A DNA stretch of 64,000 nt from Niastella soli. Its GTDB lineage: Bacteria; Bacteroidota; Bacteroidia; Chitinophagales; Chitinophagaceae. The stretch lies in assembly GCF_017742245.1 (NCBI RefSeq), contig NZ_JAGHKO010000001.1, forward strand, positions 310,001 through 374,000. Reading direction: 5' to 3'. Shown in pieces: positions 24,564 to 34,437 of the stretch (the stretch's first letter is position 1; each line of letters begins with the position of its first letter). The translations under genes and the position numbers were made by a program. The notes beneath the pieces were generated by a model, which saw only the letters and a list, made by a program, of their open reading frames with translations, was not told the DNA's origin and did no database searches.

Positions 24564-25277
24564 TTATTCCACCGGTACGGTGGTGGTCAGAAAACGGTCA
24601 ATAACATGTATGGTCCCATTTGTGGCCAACAGGCTGCTGGTACGAACATTGATCACATTATTCAATACAATGGGATAATCGGATGTATTGGAGGGTGACG
24701 AATTAAGCACCTTTATTTTCATGGCAGAGTTATCATTAGGGGTAAACGTACTTCTGGTTACTCCGGCTGGCATAGCGGAAAGACTTCCTGCGGGCGCCTG
24801 TGTATTCACCGCAACATTGTCAATGCCCGGCAAGGTATAGTGATCATACACGCCATCTAACAACAGGTACAACAAATAATTCTTTACAAAATCCTTTGGG
24901 TAGTCGCTCCATTTGGTAGCAGCTTTTCCATTGACCAGGTTAGCACCAAAAAAGCAATCCGGTTGTACCACGTTTTTATCCAATCTTCTGATGGCATCGT
25001 TGTGCAACAGGATAAACGTTTTGCCGGTTTGAGCATAAATATTCATGTCGATCCCGGCATACTGAATGCCCTGCAGCATCAACCGGAAGATGGTATCGGA
25101 AGGCGCTGCCACCCCATTTGCCCGGTCGTTCAGGTATTCCTGGGCTGTTTTGTTGAGATGCGGATCGAGCGTATGCGGTTCCTTTTTGTAATCGGTTTGC
25201 GCCTTATAACATCCCACCAGTGAAAGGGAGGCAACTATACCAATAGCAACGATCAGTTTATTTATAATGCGGTTCAT
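24564..25277 (-). CDS. Fasciclin (FAS1)-domain lipoprotein
   Basis: 237 aa from ATG 25277; a TTG at 25286 would add only three residues. A lipoprotein signal with lipobox LVGC predicts outer-membrane anchoring. The C-terminal INVRTSSLLATNGTIHVIDRFL is the H2-box-type ending of a FAS1 domain; the preceding FILLHNDAIRRL and LLYLLLDGVYDHYTLPG segments fit the same fold. FAS1 lipoproteins commonly follow susC-susD in Bacteroidota and probably act as surface glycan-binding or adhesion proteins. It follows SusD with a 9-bp gap and ends at a terminator, so it closes this operon. Confidence 0.85.
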   Translation of the reverse strand: MNRIINKLIVAIGIVASLSLVGCYKAQTDYKKEPHTLDPHLNKTAQEYLNDRANGVAAPSDTIFRLMLQGIQYAGIDMNIYAQTGKTFILLHNDAIRRLDKNVVQPDCFFGANLVNGKAATKWSDYPKDFVKNYLLYLLLDGVYDHYTLPGIDNVAVNTQAPAGSLSAMPAGVTRSTFTPNDNSAMKIKVLNSSPSNTSDYPIVLNNVINVRTSSLLATNGTIHVIDRFLTTTVPVE

Positions 25278-25286
25278 ATAATACAA

Positions 25287-26801
25287 TTAGTTGTAAGGTA
25301 AATTTTGTTCAATAGTTCTGTTATTCTCAATCACCTGGCGGTGAATGGGCCATACCAGTTTTCTCTGATCATCGCCAAACCCAACGGCCGGCGCGCCATA
25401 TCGCTGCTGGCGTATGGTCAGTACCGGATCCATTATTTTCTTAACATGATCGGTACGTACCAGATCGAACCACCTTTTTCCTTCGGCAAACAATTCCAGT
25501 TGCCGTTCTTTTAATATGGTATCCTCCAGGTCACTTTCGGTAGCAACCGCCGGGTCTGTTATGAGATAAGCTGTTAAACCTGCGCGTACCCGGATAAAGT
25601 TCAGGTACTTCAGCGCATTGGTCCTGTCACCGGTTTTATTCAATGCCTCTGCATACGACAAGTAAATATCCCCAAGCCTGTACATAGTGAGGTAAACATT
25701 GTAACTTCTTGCATCAGGTGCCCCGCTTCCTGTTGGGAAAGCATTGCCAGTGATAGTGTAATATTTTACCACCTTATCTACGTGACCTGTGCCAGTCAGC
25801 GTATCATATGATTTGCTCACCCGGATATCAGCGGTGGTTGTTTTCCAATTGGTGTGTAAAACTGAATCTACCCGAATCGGATTATTACTGTTAGCAATTG
25901 ATATTGGCAAACAGGCGCATTCATTTTGAAGCTGGTCCCAATGGATGCTCCAGATTGCTTCATTGGTGGTGGTAGGGTTGATGAATAAATTCTTCCAGGT
26001 AGCAGCGGGCTCCAGGCTTGCCCCAGTAGTGCCGGTAAATACGGTCCCCAACGAACCCTTGGCTGCAAATACATTTTTAATCCACGTAATGGCAGCCGCA
26101 TAGTCTTTTTTCCACATATACACATCGGCCAGCATAGCGGCAATAGCGCCTTCGCCAATATTCCAGACAATAGGCTTTTGATTTTTCTGAATGAGCGTGT
26201 AGGCCTTTTGTAAATCGGGAATAATGAGCTCATTGATGATCTTATCTTTCGATTCCCTTGGCACATGCGCATCTTCCGTAATGCTTTCGTAGGGTTCTGT
26301 TCTGATCACGGCATCACCCCAAACGCGCACAATATAAAAATAACATATGGCACGCATGGCATAACATTGCGCCAGGTTGTTGTCGCGAATAAGATTGGTT
26401 ACATTAAGATCATATTTCTGTACCTCAGGTATTTGTTTGATACAAAGATTGGCCCTGTTAATAGTCCGGTATAAACCAGACCAGTCAGCCGTGGTGTTAC
26501 CAGAAGTGAGCTGGTTTAATGACAGCTCGGTAATAATTGAATTGGCATATTGCGACCGGTCGAAGTTGTCGCTACGGCCTTCGCCCCAATAAAAATAATT
26601 ACCGTTACCAGATCCATCGCCTGTCATTTCATCCTGAAAAGAGGCATACATACCGGTTACAGCGGCGTTGATATCTTTAAGCTTAGTAAAGTAGTTTTCA
26701 ACAGGTACCTGAGAAAGGGGTTCTTCGTTTAAAAACTTTTTACAACCACCTGCTATTATAAGAATACTTAAACTTAGTAGTATATGGGCTGTGCGTTTCA
26801 T
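25287..26801 (-). CDS. SusD/RagB-family glycan-binding lipoprotein, pair 1
   Basis: 504 aa with a lipobox (IIAGGC). SusD features: CKKFLNEEPLSQVPVENYFT at the mature N-terminus, helical TPR-like repeats, IWSIHWDQ, LAEGKRWFDLVRTDH near the C-terminus and the terminal IEQNLPYN. It caps the cognate SusC pore and captures oligosaccharides at the cell surface. It lies 19 bp downstream of its SusC partner. Substrate cannot be read from sequence, but the following enzyme cluster suggests fucosylated or galactosylated plant glycan. Confidence 0.95.
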   Translation of the reverse strand: MKRTAHILLSLSILIIAGGCKKFLNEEPLSQVPVENYFTKLKDINAAVTGMYASFQDEMTGDGSGNGNYFYWGEGRSDNFDRSQYANSIITELSLNQLTSGNTTADWSGLYRTINRANLCIKQIPEVQKYDLNVTNLIRDNNLAQCYAMRAICYFYIVRVWGDAVIRTEPYESITEDAHVPRESKDKIINELIIPDLQKAYTLIQKNQKPIVWNIGEGAIAAMLADVYMWKKDYAAAITWIKNVFAAKGSLGTVFTGTTGASLEPAATWKNLFINPTTTNEAIWSIHWDQLQNECACLPISIANSNNPIRVDSVLHTNWKTTTADIRVSKSYDTLTGTGHVDKVVKYYTITGNAFPTGSGAPDARSYNVYLTMYRLGDIYLSYAEALNKTGDRTNALKYLNFIRVRAGLTAYLITDPAVATESDLEDTILKERQLELFAEGKRWFDLVRTDHVKKIMDPVLTIRQQRYGAPAVGFGDDQRKLVWPIHRQVIENNRTIEQNLPYN

Positions 26802-26820
26802 TGTTGCAAAAATTGAGCAG

Positions 26821-29800
26821 TTAAAAATTAAAGTTCACACCAATTCCTATTTCCTTTCTTTTGGGGTATTTACCGCCGTCTTCACCGATGTTCAAACCGG
26901 AAGCGCTGAATTCAGGATCGTACCAGCTATAATCGGTAAAGGTGAGCAGGTTACTGCCATAAACATAGACCGACCCGCCCCTCAGAGTAGACAGCTTTTT
27001 TAACTTATTGCCCAATGCATAAGTCAACCTTAAACTTGACAACCTGATAAATGAACCGTTCTCTATATACAAACTGTTGTAACCATTGCTGACGCTGCCG
27101 CGGGTGTCTTTGCGTGCGAATAAAGGATATTTGGAGATATCACCCGCCTGATGCCATGAATACAAGGCCGCATCCCACACTGGTGGTGAATAGGTAGAGG
27201 AGTTGGCATTCTGGTCATTCCGAACCTTGTTATAAATATCATTGCCAACTGATCCGTTCACGAGTACATTCAGGGTAAAGTTTTTATACGTAAAGGTGTT
27301 GGAGATCCCAAAGAAGTAATCCGGTAATGCGTTCCCTGCTATTACTTTATCCTGTTCGTCGATGATGCCATCATTATTTACATCGCGCCATTCCGTGTCG
27401 CCCCCTTCCAGCTTAAATCCATTGCGGTATTTGCTGTATACGGTACCAGTATAAGATTCTCCATTAAGCGCATAAGTGCCATCGGGTGTTCCGTTTGGCC
27501 CCAGCACAGGTGTTAGTTTTGTGCCATCCTTTGCATACGCGTTTGATTCGTTCCATTGGTATACGCCCTCATTTTGCCACACATAAAAATCTCCCAGGCG
27601 GCCGCCTTCCTGTATGAGCCATTTGTTACCTGAAATAAATGAAGTGTGGTTGGCGAGCTCTTTAATACGAGCATCCTGGAAGGCAACATTTCCCATCAGG
27701 TTCCAGGAAAAGTTTTTAGCACTTACTACCGTACCACTCAATGTAAACTCCAATCCTTTATTTTGAATACTTCCCAGGTTTACCGTTACGCCATCTAAAC
27801 CGGTTTCACTTGGCAGCTTGCTTGTATATAATAATTTGTTGGTGTTTTTTGTATAATAGTCTACAGTAAGGTTTAAGCGGCCTTTCAGGAAAGAAAGGTC
27901 CAATCCCCAATTCGAAGAGGTAGTTCCTTCCCATTTTATGTCTGGGTTACCCAGTACAACACTTGGTGCGGCAGCACTGGCGCCATTGTAATATTCCTGA
28001 CCAAAGTTCACTACTGTATAGGAGGCATAATCGCCAATGGCATCATTACCGGCCTGTCCTATGCTATACCGGAATTTTCCATCCGTTAACACGCCTCTTG
28101 TCCAGCCCATGAAATCTTCATCAGTAAACCGCCAGGCGGCTGATCCCGAAAAGAAGTTACCCCATTTGTTATTGTTCCCAAACCGTGAAGAACCATCGCG
28201 CCGCCAGGTACCCTGCAAGATGTATTTTCCCTGGTAGCTATAGCCCAGCCGGCTAAAAACCGACACATCCGAATGCGCAGTGGCAGTGGTACCGGTACCG
28301 TCCAGCACAATGCCGCCTGCATTGGAGGTCAAAATTGATTCACTGAGATAGTTCTTCATTTTAATACTATACATATCTCTTCTCTTCCTGTCGGAACTAA
28401 AGCCTAACAACGCGGTGAAGCTGTGATCGGTGCCTATTGTCTTTTTGTAGTTCAGGTAATTCTGGAATTCCCAGTACACCTGTTTGTTAATGCTGTTACT
28501 TCCGGTGGCATCACCGGTCCCACCCGATGTCAGGATGCTGGGCGTCAGCTGCCGGTTGGTCTCATTGTCGAGCTGCGCATTGAACTGGCTGGTGAATTTC
28601 AAACCGGAAATGATATCGTAATTCAATTGTGTATTGATCTGAGCGGTGTAATTGTTATCCAGATCGGTATTATACATGGCATAAGCCACGGGGTTACGTT
28701 TCGATTCCACATACCCCGCCAACTGACCATCGGGGCGATAAATGCTCGTCCATGGATTGCGTTCAAACACCTGTCTTGCCGATGTGCCTACCGGGATCTG
28801 ATTACCCGTTTGCCAGGCAAAGGCAAAGGTGTTGCTGATAGATAGTTTGGAGGTTGGCTGGTAGGTGACGTTAAATTTCGACTGTACTCTTTTTATCCAG
28901 CTGTTAACCACTATAGATTTATCATCTGTATAATTAATACCGCCGTAGTACAAAAAGCCTTTCTGGCCGCCACCTATACTGAGCGAAGCAACCTGTTTAT
29001 TGGCAGTTCTGAAAAGCAGGTCCTGGTAATCGTTATCGGCATTGAGGTAAGGGTTCACCGAATCAACATTTACCCCGTTATTACCATCACCCCGCATTTT
29101 GCGGTAGTAGCGCAATTCATCGGCGCTGGTGGTGCGCAGCTTATGCGCCAACTTTCCAACCAGGTAGTAATAATTTACATTTATTGTTGGCTTGCCTTCT
29201 TTCCCCTTCTTTGTAGTAATTAATATTACGCCATTGGCGCCCCGGGCCCCATAAATGGCAGTAGAAGAAACGTCTTTCAGCACTTCGATGTTCTCAATAT
29301 CGGCAGGGTTTACAAAATTGCCATTTTCACTGATGATCCCGTCAATAACATACAACGGGCCAATTCCCGACGCATTGATGGTGGAAGCGCCGCGGACCTG
29401 TATGGTGCCCTGTCCGGCCGGGTCGCCATTGTCGTTGGTGACCAATACCCCGGCAGCCTGCCCCTGTAAGGCATCAAAAAGTGTTACAGGTTGTCTTTGC
29501 TCAATTTGTTTGGCACTAACAGAAGAGATAGCGCCAGTAAGGTCTCTTTTCTTTACCGTTCCGCCATAACCAATGACCACTACCTCATTCATGTCGTTGG
29601 AAGCCTGCGCCAGGGTAATATTGATGTTGGTTCTGCTTCCCACCAACTGTTCAAAATTCAAATAACTGATCAGTGAAAATACCAGCATCGTTTGCTGACC
29701 GGGCACATTCAGTGAAAAGGCGCCTTTGTCATCGGTAAACGTTCCATTGTTTGTACCTTTTACCGTAACACTTACCCCACTCAGAGGGGCGCCTTTTTCA

Positions 29801-29934
29801 TCCTTCACCACTCCGGTAACCTTTGTGGTTTGAGCGTGGACAGAAAACAGGAAAACACATTGAAATAATAGCAATAGCAGGCTTAAGCGGCCGGGGGGCA
29901 ATACCGCTTTAAAAGAAATAGCTTTCTTTTCCAT
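26821..29934 (-). CDS. SusC-type TonB-dependent outer-membrane transporter, pair 1
   Basis: 1037 aa with a signal peptide ending SVHAQ. A carboxypeptidase-D-like regulatory domain (VTGVVKDEKGAPLSGVSVTV, about residues 38-115) precedes a TonB-box-like EVVVIGYGG and the plug (STAIYGARGANGVILITTKK), then a 22-strand barrel ending in an aromatic terminus GVNFNF. No STN domain is present, so signalling to an ECF anti-sigma partner is unlikely. It imports oligosaccharides delivered by the SusD lipoprotein. It is the first gene of the operon SusC-SusD-FAS1, with a 325-bp upstream region divergent from an acidic unknown gene. Confidence 0.96.
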   Translation of the reverse strand: MEKKAISFKAVLPPGRLSLLLLLFQCVFLFSVHAQTTKVTGVVKDEKGAPLSGVSVTVKGTNNGTFTDDKGAFSLNVPGQQTMLVFSLISYLNFEQLVGSRTNINITLAQASNDMNEVVVIGYGGTVKKRDLTGAISSVSAKQIEQRQPVTLFDALQGQAAGVLVTNDNGDPAGQGTIQVRGASTINASGIGPLYVIDGIISENGNFVNPADIENIEVLKDVSSTAIYGARGANGVILITTKKGKEGKPTINVNYYYLVGKLAHKLRTTSADELRYYRKMRGDGNNGVNVDSVNPYLNADNDYQDLLFRTANKQVASLSIGGGQKGFLYYGGINYTDDKSIVVNSWIKRVQSKFNVTYQPTSKLSISNTFAFAWQTGNQIPVGTSARQVFERNPWTSIYRPDGQLAGYVESKRNPVAYAMYNTDLDNNYTAQINTQLNYDIISGLKFTSQFNAQLDNETNRQLTPSILTSGGTGDATGSNSINKQVYWEFQNYLNYKKTIGTDHSFTALLGFSSDRKRRDMYSIKMKNYLSESILTSNAGGIVLDGTGTTATAHSDVSVFSRLGYSYQGKYILQGTWRRDGSSRFGNNNKWGNFFSGSAAWRFTDEDFMGWTRGVLTDGKFRYSIGQAGNDAIGDYASYTVVNFGQEYYNGASAAAPSVVLGNPDIKWEGTTSSNWGLDLSFLKGRLNLTVDYYTKNTNKLLYTSKLPSETGLDGVTVNLGSIQNKGLEFTLSGTVVSAKNFSWNLMGNVAFQDARIKELANHTSFISGNKWLIQEGGRLGDFYVWQNEGVYQWNESNAYAKDGTKLTPVLGPNGTPDGTYALNGESYTGTVYSKYRNGFKLEGGDTEWRDVNNDGIIDEQDKVIAGNALPDYFFGISNTFTYKNFTLNVLVNGSVGNDIYNKVRNDQNANSSTYSPPVWDAALYSWHQAGDISKYPLFARKDTRGSVSNGYNSLYIENGSFIRLSSLRLTYALGNKLKKLSTLRGGSVYVYGSNLLTFTDYSWYDPEFSASGLNIGEDGGKYPKRKEIGIGVNFNF

Positions 29935-30259
29935 ACAGCAGTTAGTTTTTTACATTTCATACCATTGTCGGGTACAGCATGAAACGTCGTCAGATTTACA
30001 ATAGAGTTAATAGGTGCAACTACTGCAAGTAAAGAAGTATTCGGGTTGCTGAATTTTGCTAAATTGACAATATGGTAAGCTATATTAACATCTGTTCGCC
30101 TTTGCATAGAAACCCCTAATACGATCTTTCCCAGTCTTATTTAATTAATGAAAAGCTGTCATGTATGGCTCCTTTTTATTCCTGGACCTATGTTTTTCTG
30201 GCAGTTACATCATTTTTTCCCGGGCATAATTTTTTATGCAATCTTTATAAACTCCGGTT
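29935..30259. other. Divergent promoter region: SusC pair 1 / acidic protein gene
   Basis: 325 bp without a gene. It must contain the promoters for the minus-strand SusC operon and the plus-strand acidic gene, but I found no exact TAnnTTTG box. TGAAACGTCGTC near 29980-29991 is a weak relative of the LacI-like sites. No repeat array is present, unlike most other gaps in the locus. Confidence 0.4.
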
Positions 30260-30868
30260 ATGGCAAAAGCTAAAACTTCAAAAACAAAACGCTCTTCTGA
30301 TGATGAGCTGAACGATACAGCATCCAACCAGGACCAAACCCAGGCAAAGGATGGATCTGCCAGCAAAAGAAGGAAAGAACAGCTGGCTCAGGATGATTCC
30401 TACATTGAAATTCCAGATATATCGGATATTCCCGGTCAGGAGAATATTGTAAATGCAGGCGTTCCCGGTGCCATGAAAGACACCACCGCCTCTTCAGATG
30501 ATGAGGAAGGCATTCGCAATGGAAAGGATATGTTTAAAGACGATGACGACGACGAAGTAAAGATCGTAATGGGCACGGAAGCCGATGTAACGGAAGAAGA
30601 CCTGGAAATGTTGGGCGACCCTGACCAGGACCAGGATATGAATGAAGATGAATTTATTGATAAAGAAGGATTGGACAATACCGATTTTGATGGCGACCCT
30701 TTAAATGAAGCCGCCGTTAGCGAAGTCAGCAGTGGCGACGACCTGGATGTTCCCGAAGAGCCAGACGAGGACCCCAAGAAAACAGAGGATGACGAAGAAA
30801 ATGATTATTACAGTCTGGGCGGCCCCGATAACGATGCCCTCATGGAAGGAAGAAGGGATGATGACTAA
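30260..30868 (+). CDS. Extremely acidic, low-complexity protein of unknown function
   Basis: 202 aa without a signal peptide or hydrophobic segment. The first 45 residues are Lys/Ser/Thr-rich and mixed-charge (MAKAKTSKTKRSSDDELND). The rest is dominated by Asp/Glu, including KDDDDDEVKI and EEPDEDPKKTEDDEENDYYS. It is probably disordered and soluble. I recognise no domain. The gene stands alone between the SusC promoter region and GH36 with ordinary local codon use. A charged chaperone-like, nucleic-acid-mimic or cation-binding role is possible but unsupported. Confidence 0.75.
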   Translation: MAKAKTSKTKRSSDDELNDTASNQDQTQAKDGSASKRRKEQLAQDDSYIEIPDISDIPGQENIVNAGVPGAMKDTTASSDDEEGIRNGKDMFKDDDDDEVKIVMGTEADVTEEDLEMLGDPDQDQDMNEDEFIDKEGLDNTDFDGDPLNEAAVSEVSSGDDLDVPEEPDEDPKKTEDDEENDYYSLGGPDNDALMEGRRDDD

Positions 30869-30977
30869 GTTGTAAAGCCATTTTTATAATTTGTTAATAC
30901 AGGTGAATCATACACCAATCGGTGCATGGTTCACCTGTGTGTTTATTTGCACCTTTGCCTGTAAATCACCAGGCATT

Positions 30978-33128
30978 ATGAAGTATTCCCTCTTGTTATT
31001 ATTAAGTCTGTTGTCGTTGCCAGCCTTTTCTCAAACTACTTCCCCTATTGTTATTCAAACAAAAAACGCCAGCCTGGTATTTACCATTGGGAAAAATCAC
31101 CGGGTGTACCAAAGCTACCTGGGTTCGCGCCTGGCTAACACGGAATACGGGAAATTATCAGGCGGACAGGAAGCTTATTTAACCGCCGGAATGGAAAACC
31201 TGTTTGAACCCGCCATACGCGTGGTACATGCCGACGGCAATCCCTCCCTTGAATTAACCTATGCCACGCATACCACCACGCAAAAAGATAATGTGACCAC
31301 CACCCGCATTGTGTTGAAGGATTCTGTGTATCCGGTGGAAGTGGTATTGCAATACACGGCTTATTATAATGAAGATGTTATTACTACCAGCGCCACCATT
31401 CAACATCATGAAAAAAAGCCGGTGCGGCTTACCCATTATGCTTCCACTATGTTGCATTTTAATGCCGATGCTTATTGGTTAACGCAATTTCATGGTGAGT
31501 GGGCCCGGGAGGCTCAGCTGGTAGAAGAAAAATTAACCAATGGCATAAAGAATATCGAAAGTAAACTGGGCGCCCGTGCTAACTATTATCAAACGCCTGC
31601 TTTTTTCCTTTCACTTAACAACCCCGCTACCGAAACCAGCGGGGAACTGATTGCCGGCACCCTTGGTTGGACTGGCAACTTTCAATTCACCTTTGAAGTA
31701 GATCAACGCAACCAATTGAGGGTACGCCCGGGAATTAATCCCTATGCATCGGATTACACATTGAAACCCGGGGAACTATTCACAACCCCCGATTTTATCT
31801 TTACTTATAGCAACCAGGGTAAAGGGCAAGCCAGCCGCAACCTGCATCGCTGGGCGCGCAACTACGCCGTGCTGGATGGGAATGCTCCCCGCCTTACTTT
31901 ATTGAATAACTGGGAAGCCACCTATTTCAATTTCAATGAGGATAAACTCATCGAGCTGTTCGATGGCGCCAAACAGCTGGGCGTAGATCTGTTTCTACTG
32001 GATGATGGCTGGTTTGGCAATGCCTTCCCCCGGAATGATGATAAAGCCGGCCTTGGAGACTGGCAGGAAAATAAAGCCAAACTACCGAATGGAATTGGTC
32101 GCCTGGTAAGCGAAGCAGATAAGAAGGGAATTAAATTTGGTATTTGGCTGGAACCGGAAATGGTAAATCCTAAAAGCGAACTGTACCAAAAACACCCTGA
32201 TTGGATCTTAAAGCTTCCCAACCGGGCTGAAAACCTGTCGCGTAATCAATTGGTGCTCGATCTTACCAATCCTGCCGTACAGAATTTTGTTTTTGGCATC
32301 GTAGACAGCCTGCTCAGCAAAAACCCCGGCGTTGCGTATATCAAGTGGGATTGTAATCGCCCCATGTCGAATACGTACTCTCCATATTTAAAAGAAAACC
32401 AGTCACATTTATTTATTGAATACACTCGTAGTTTTTATAAAGTGTTAGACCGAATTAGGGCTAAATACCCGCACCTGCCCATTATGTTATGTTCCGGTGG
32501 CGGCGGTCGTACCGATTATGGGGCCCTGAAATACTTCACTGAATTCTGGCCCAGTGATAATACTGATGGGTTGGAACGGGTGTTTATTCAATGGGGATAT
32601 TCATATTTCTTTCCGGCCAATACTATTGCGGCCCATATAACCAGCATGGGTAAAGGACAATCGCTTAAATTCAGGACAGATGTGGCCATGTCGGGCAAAT
32701 TGGGTTACGATATTCGCGTCAATGAAATGACACCGCAGGAATTACAGTTCAGCCAGGAGGCGGTAAAAAATTATAAGCGTATGAGTGAGGTGATCTGGTA
32801 TGGCGACCTGTATCGCCTCATTTCTCCCTATGAAGAAAACCGCTCGGTATTGATGTATGTAAACGACAAAAAAAGCAAGGCGGTTCTTTTCAATTACAAC
32901 TTAGCCACCCGACGCAAAGACCTTTTCACCAAAGTGCAATTGCAGGGTCTGGATCCTAAAAAGAATTACCGCTTTCGTGAAACCAATCTGTTTCCGGGAA
33001 CCAAGGCTACCAACCCCGACAATGATAAAGTATTTACCGGCGAATACCTGATGACAATTGGCTTGAACCTAACTTCGGGCAGGGTTTTACCGTTAACAAG
33101 TAATATATTTGAGATCACTGAAGAGTGA
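30978..33128 (+). CDS. Alpha-galactosidase, GH36
   Basis: 716 aa from ATG 30978 (MKYSLLLLLSLLSLPAFSQ signal). The longer reading from 30891 depends on a non-ATG start and loses the signal. GH36 architecture is complete: N-terminal beta-supersandwich, barrel with LLDDGWFGNAFPRNDDKAGL, GIWLEPEMVNPKSELYQ, nucleophile Asp458 in YIKWDCNRPMS, CSGGGGRTDYGAL and acid/base Asp in WPSDNTDGLERVFIQWG. It hydrolyses terminal alpha-1,6-galactose, for example from galactomannan or pectic side chains. Its stop is 46 bp ahead of the second alginate-lyase-like gene, making a two-gene unit closed by a terminator. Confidence 0.95.
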   Translation: MKYSLLLLLSLLSLPAFSQTTSPIVIQTKNASLVFTIGKNHRVYQSYLGSRLANTEYGKLSGGQEAYLTAGMENLFEPAIRVVHADGNPSLELTYATHTTTQKDNVTTTRIVLKDSVYPVEVVLQYTAYYNEDVITTSATIQHHEKKPVRLTHYASTMLHFNADAYWLTQFHGEWAREAQLVEEKLTNGIKNIESKLGARANYYQTPAFFLSLNNPATETSGELIAGTLGWTGNFQFTFEVDQRNQLRVRPGINPYASDYTLKPGELFTTPDFIFTYSNQGKGQASRNLHRWARNYAVLDGNAPRLTLLNNWEATYFNFNEDKLIELFDGAKQLGVDLFLLDDGWFGNAFPRNDDKAGLGDWQENKAKLPNGIGRLVSEADKKGIKFGIWLEPEMVNPKSELYQKHPDWILKLPNRAENLSRNQLVLDLTNPAVQNFVFGIVDSLLSKNPGVAYIKWDCNRPMSNTYSPYLKENQSHLFIEYTRSFYKVLDRIRAKYPHLPIMLCSGGGGRTDYGALKYFTEFWPSDNTDGLERVFIQWGYSYFFPANTIAAHITSMGKGQSLKFRTDVAMSGKLGYDIRVNEMTPQELQFSQEAVKNYKRMSEVIWYGDLYRLISPYEENRSVLMYVNDKKSKAVLFNYNLATRRKDLFTKVQLQGLDPKKNYRFRETNLFPGTKATNPDNDKVFTGEYLMTIGLNLTSGRVLPLTSNIFEITEE

Positions 33129-33174
33129 CTGGGATAGTGAGATGTTGAAAACATTTGAAAACGTAAACGGTCCT

Positions 33175-34362
33175 ATGAAAAAAATAATATCAATACTGGG
33201 TAGCTTTCTTTTCTTTTTTGCCATTTCTTCAGCACAAACACCAGACGTACTTTTAATGGATGCCAACAAGCTGGCAACAATAAAGAAAAAGATACAACAA
33301 CAGGATGCGCCTACCCTTCAACTTCTTAACGAATTAAGAAAACAGGCTGATGAATTATTGACCATAAAGCTGGTTTCGGTAACGGATAAAGCTTTTACTC
33401 CGGCCAGCGGTGACAAGCACGATTATATGAGCCAGGCGCCTTATTTCTGGTACGACAGCTCTAAACCCAATGGCTTACCTTATATGCGAAAAGACGGGGT
33501 ACGCAATCCTGAGATCAATAAAATAACAGACCATCGCAACCTGAGTGAACTCGACAATGCGTGCAGAACTTTGTCGCTCACCTGGTATTTAACCGGGGAA
33601 GAAAAGTATGCAGCCAAAACAAGGGCGTTATTGCATTACTGGTTTTTATTTGATGCATCAAAAATGAATCCCAACCTCAACTATGCGCAGGCCATTCCCG
33701 GCATTACCAATGGGCGAGGCATAGGCATAATTGAAACCATTGCATTAACGGGCATTGCCGATGCTATTGGATTATTGCAAAGTTATAAACCGTTCGCTGA
33801 AACAGAGAATAAACCAATACATCAGTGGTATACAGCCTATTTAAACTGGATGTTGACCAGCAAAAATGGAAATGAAGAGCATGCTGCGAAAAACAATCAC
33901 GGCACCTGGTTTTACGCGCAGGCGATCGATTTCGCTTTATTCACGGGCAATAAAGCCAAAGCAATAGAACTGGTTGAGGAAAGCAAAAAAAGATTGGATT
34001 CTCAAATTGATGCTACTGGTAAAATGCAGCTGGAACTTGACCGAACCAATGGACTGGGTTATAGTACGTTTAACCTGCAGGCCTGGTTCAGGGTAGCCAC
34101 ACTGGCCCAATACGCCGGCATTAACTTATGGCAATATGTAAACCAACAGGGAGCTACCCTCCGTACCGCGCTTGACTGGCTACTTCCTTATGCGCTTGGT
34201 CAAAAAGCCTGGACCTACCAGCAAATTGGCGAATACAATAAGAACAATATTTATTCACTGTTATTACAGGCTGCAGCTGTTTATAAAGATCCACAATACA
34301 CTAAGCAGGCCAGCCAGGTACAATCAGACAAGGGAGTGGTGGAGAAGTTGTTGTATAGGTGA
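33175..34362 (+). CDS. Alginate-lyase-family protein (PF05426-type), copy 2
   Basis: 395 aa from ATG 33175 (MKKIISILGSFLFFFAISSA signal). The reading from 33109 overlaps GH36 and lacks a signal. It shares with copy 1 the segments GDKHDYMSQAPYFWYD, MNPNLNYAQAIPGITNGRGI, NNHGTWF (catalytic Asn/His) and GYSTFNLQAW. It probably cleaves a uronate-containing chain by beta-elimination or has drifted to a related activity. Copy 1 and copy 2 sit in opposite wings of the locus, suggesting distinct linkages rather than redundancy. No alginate-specific partner genes are visible, so alginate itself is not implied. Confidence 0.82.
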   Translation: MKKIISILGSFLFFFAISSAQTPDVLLMDANKLATIKKKIQQQDAPTLQLLNELRKQADELLTIKLVSVTDKAFTPASGDKHDYMSQAPYFWYDSSKPNGLPYMRKDGVRNPEINKITDHRNLSELDNACRTLSLTWYLTGEEKYAAKTRALLHYWFLFDASKMNPNLNYAQAIPGITNGRGIGIIETIALTGIADAIGLLQSYKPFAETENKPIHQWYTAYLNWMLTSKNGNEEHAAKNNHGTWFYAQAIDFALFTGNKAKAIELVEESKKRLDSQIDATGKMQLELDRTNGLGYSTFNLQAWFRVATLAQYAGINLWQYVNQQGATLRTALDWLLPYALGQKAWTYQQIGEYNKNNIYSLLLQAAAVYKDPQYTKQASQVQSDKGVVEKLLYR

Positions 34363-34407
34363 TGCGGTACCAAAAATGAAATAAACAGAACATCTAATTA
34401 ATTTAAA

Positions 34408-34437
34408 AGTCCTGATTTACCATCGGGGCTTTTTTTA
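34408..34437. terminator. Bidirectional intrinsic terminator
   Basis: AGTCCTGAT (34408-34416) and ATCGGGGCT (34422-34430) pair over nine positions with G-U wobbles, followed by a T-run from 34431. On the minus strand it ends in ACTTTTAAAT, so it also serves the convergent CYTH gene. Confidence 0.8.

Noticed and set aside
30436-30777. 113-aa Ser-rich minus-strand frame
   Set aside because: It is the antisense shadow of the acidic gene; GAT/GAA-rich codons read backward give Ser/Ile/Phe runs.
15305-34362. Interpretation of the locus as alginate-specific because of two alginate-lyase-family genes
   Set aside because: The surrounding enzymes (GH28, GH88, GH105, GH29, GH95, GH36, GH97) and lack of other alginate genes fit pectin-type plant glycan better; the family name does not fix the substrate.
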